Both the position numbers and the translations under genes were made by a program. Under the pieces are notes generated by a model, which made no database searches, was not told where the DNA came from, and worked only from the letters and a program-made list of their open reading frames with translations. DNA of 6,054 bases, taken from positions 1 to 6,054 of the forward strand of contig JBCDIQ010000349.1 of NCBI GenBank assembly GCA_039024295.1. The letters run 5' to 3'. Of the stretch, positions 4,981 through 6,054 are shown piece after piece (position 1 is the first letter of the stretch; the number at the start of each line of letters is the position of its first letter). The DNA is from JBCDIQ01 sp039024295 (GTDB lineage: Bacteria > Bacteroidota > Bacteroidia > J057).

Positions 4981-6054
4981 CCCACCACCTTTTGCGCCAC
5001 CTTACCATCCTCGGTCAGAACCCGGAGGAAGTATTTTCCCTCTGCAAGATGAGATACAGATAATGTAAGCTCGTACTGCTGGTTCAAGTTGTACTTGGCT
5101 ACCTGATGGCCTTGCAGGTTGAATAGCACCACTTCTGCCTTGGTAGCCATCGGGAGTTGCAAAGTAAGCTGGGTGGATGCCGGGTTAGGAAATACTATCA
5201 CTTCTAAGTCCAGAGATGGCGTCCGTGTTAACTCGACTACAGTTGAGTAACTGAATTGACCATCCACATCTACCTGACGCAAGCGATAAAACAACCTGTT
5301 GGCCTGTTGCAGATTTCCAGATAAGACCTCGGCATCCAGGTAGTGATAGGCAGTTACTGTTTGAGTGTTTCCTTGGCCGTCAACCTGACCGATGGGCTGA
5401 TATAGTTGGCCGTCTACGCTGCGTTCAATTTGAAAGAAGTCGTTATTTTGCTCAGTAGCGGTCAGCCAGCTCAATTCTGCCCCTTCATCCGTCCATTCGC
5501 CTTTAAATGCGAGCCATTCTACTGGGAAGGTACTGCTGTTACAGTTGGAAAGTGGGCATTGGAATACCCCACCGTTTGCTGCACTGATGTAGGCAATACA
5601 TCCGTTAACTGAAACATCTGTCAGACGAGCCGTTGTACCTATGGAGTAAAGCACCCAGGTGAGGCCACCGTCAGTGGTAACTAATACCACTCCGTTGTCT
5701 CCAACTGCTACGGCGTTATTTGCATCAATGCAATAAACTGCGTTCAGGTGGTAGGTGTACCCAAGGTTAACCCGTGTCCATGTGGTGCCGCCATTTGCTG
5801 TTCTTAAGATGGTTCCACCATCACCTACTGCAAATCCAAAATCGGGATCAGCGAAGGCAACCGCATTTAGGCGCGCATTGACATTGGATGTTTGAGGTAC
5901 CCAGGCAGTGCCATTGTAATAGCAAATGATGCCACCGCTACCAACTGCCCACACCCCAGGACCGCTACCATTGCCTAATCCAAATACGCCATAGAAGGTA
6001 TTAGTTACACCGGTGTTGAATGGCACCCAGGTGGTTCCGTTGTAGTAACAGATC
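4971..6054 (-). CDS. Secreted Ycf48/BNR-like propeller-repeat protein with T9SS type A sorting domain (3' fragment)
   Basis: 360 C-terminal residues are visible; the frame stays open to the window edge (upstream residues ICYYNGTTW continue the first repeat), so the start lies outside. Residues 1 to about 170 hold four repeats of about 40 residues, each ending in an AVG-[DS]-x-G-like turn (AVGSGG, AVGDGG, AVGDNG, ISAANGG), two with NGGTTW or DGGLTW. This matches the Ycf48-like/BNR blade pattern of beta-propellers. The first two units are near copies (ICYYNGTTWVP, ICYYNGTAWVP) 42 codons apart. Residues about 175-270 form the FN3-like domain often placed before sorting signals (WLAFKGEW..., FFQIERSVDG, YRLRQVDVDG). 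The last ~75 residues are a type A sorting domain (VFPNPAS near 287, LAEGKYFLRV, terminal KVVGIR). The protein should be exported and delivered to the surface or medium by the T9SS. Its role there is unknown; the photosystem-assembly job of true Ycf48 should not be carried over. A terminator follows at 4810-4842. Confidence 0.88.
   Translation of the reverse strand, partial: ICYYNGTTWVPFNTGVTNTFYGVFGLGNGSGPGVWAVGSGGIICYYNGTAWVPQTSNVNARLNAVAFADPDFGFAVGDGGTILRTANGGTTWTRVNLGYTYHLNAVYCIDANNAVAVGDNGVVLVTTDGGLTWVLYSIGTTARLTDVSVNGCIAYISAANGGVFQCPLSNCNSSTFPVEWLAFKGEWTDEGAELSWLTATEQNNDFFQIERSVDGQLYQPIGQVDGQGNTQTVTAYHYLDAEVLSGNLQQANRLFYRLRQVDVDGQFSYSTVVELTRTPSLDLEVIVFPNPASTQLTLQLPMATKAEVVLFNLQGHQVAKYNLNQQYELTLSVSHLAEGKYFLRVLTEDGKVAQKVVGIR

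Noticed and set aside
6024..6026. GTG (minus strand) as a possible start of the propeller protein
   Set aside because: It lies inside a repeat unit (ICYYNGTTW-V-P) that continues upstream to the window edge, and no signal peptide follows it.

Overview
The window reads as a chromosomal segment of a member of the Bacteroidota. Two genes end in type IX secretion (T9SS) type A sorting domains, the two central genes are TPR-containing sensor histidine kinases with a HisKA_3-type core, and the readable start codons have no clear Shine-Dalgarno sequence. A Saprospiria-like (Lewinella/Haliscomenobacter-type) source is a guess from overall style and cannot be proven here.

Layout: (1) 1-405, plus strand: the 3' end of a secreted T9SS cargo gene that starts outside the window. 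(2) 406-846: a 441-bp convergent intergenic region without a believable gene, made largely of short hairpin-forming repeats in both orientations. (3) 847-2769 and 2846-4765, minus strand: two tandem paralogous sensor kinases of 640 and 639 aa. They align without gaps at a constant offset of 1996 bp. (4) 4766-4970: an intergenic region with a good intrinsic terminator and two facing arrays with an exact 7-bp period. (5) 4971-6054, minus strand: the 3' part of a second T9SS cargo gene, with Ycf48/BNR-like propeller repeats; its start is outside the window.

The minus-strand genes read in the order T9SS cargo, terminator, kinase 2846-4765, 76-bp spacer, kinase 847-2769. Both kinases have a signal peptide, about eight periplasmic TPR-like repeats, one membrane segment, a coiled coil, a HisKA_3 phosphoacceptor domain (HDGIGQ, His456) and a HATPase domain. 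No response regulator is present. The sensor halves have drifted to very roughly 60% amino-acid identity by eye, while the kinase halves differ at only 8 of 191 positions and share a perfect 123-nt DNA tract. This points to patchwork gene conversion, or strong constraint, keeping one output module behind two different sensors.

No RNA gene, CRISPR array, insertion sequence or defence system could be supported. The most noteworthy items are the mosaic kinase pair, the inverted heptad arrays and the hairpin repeat family.
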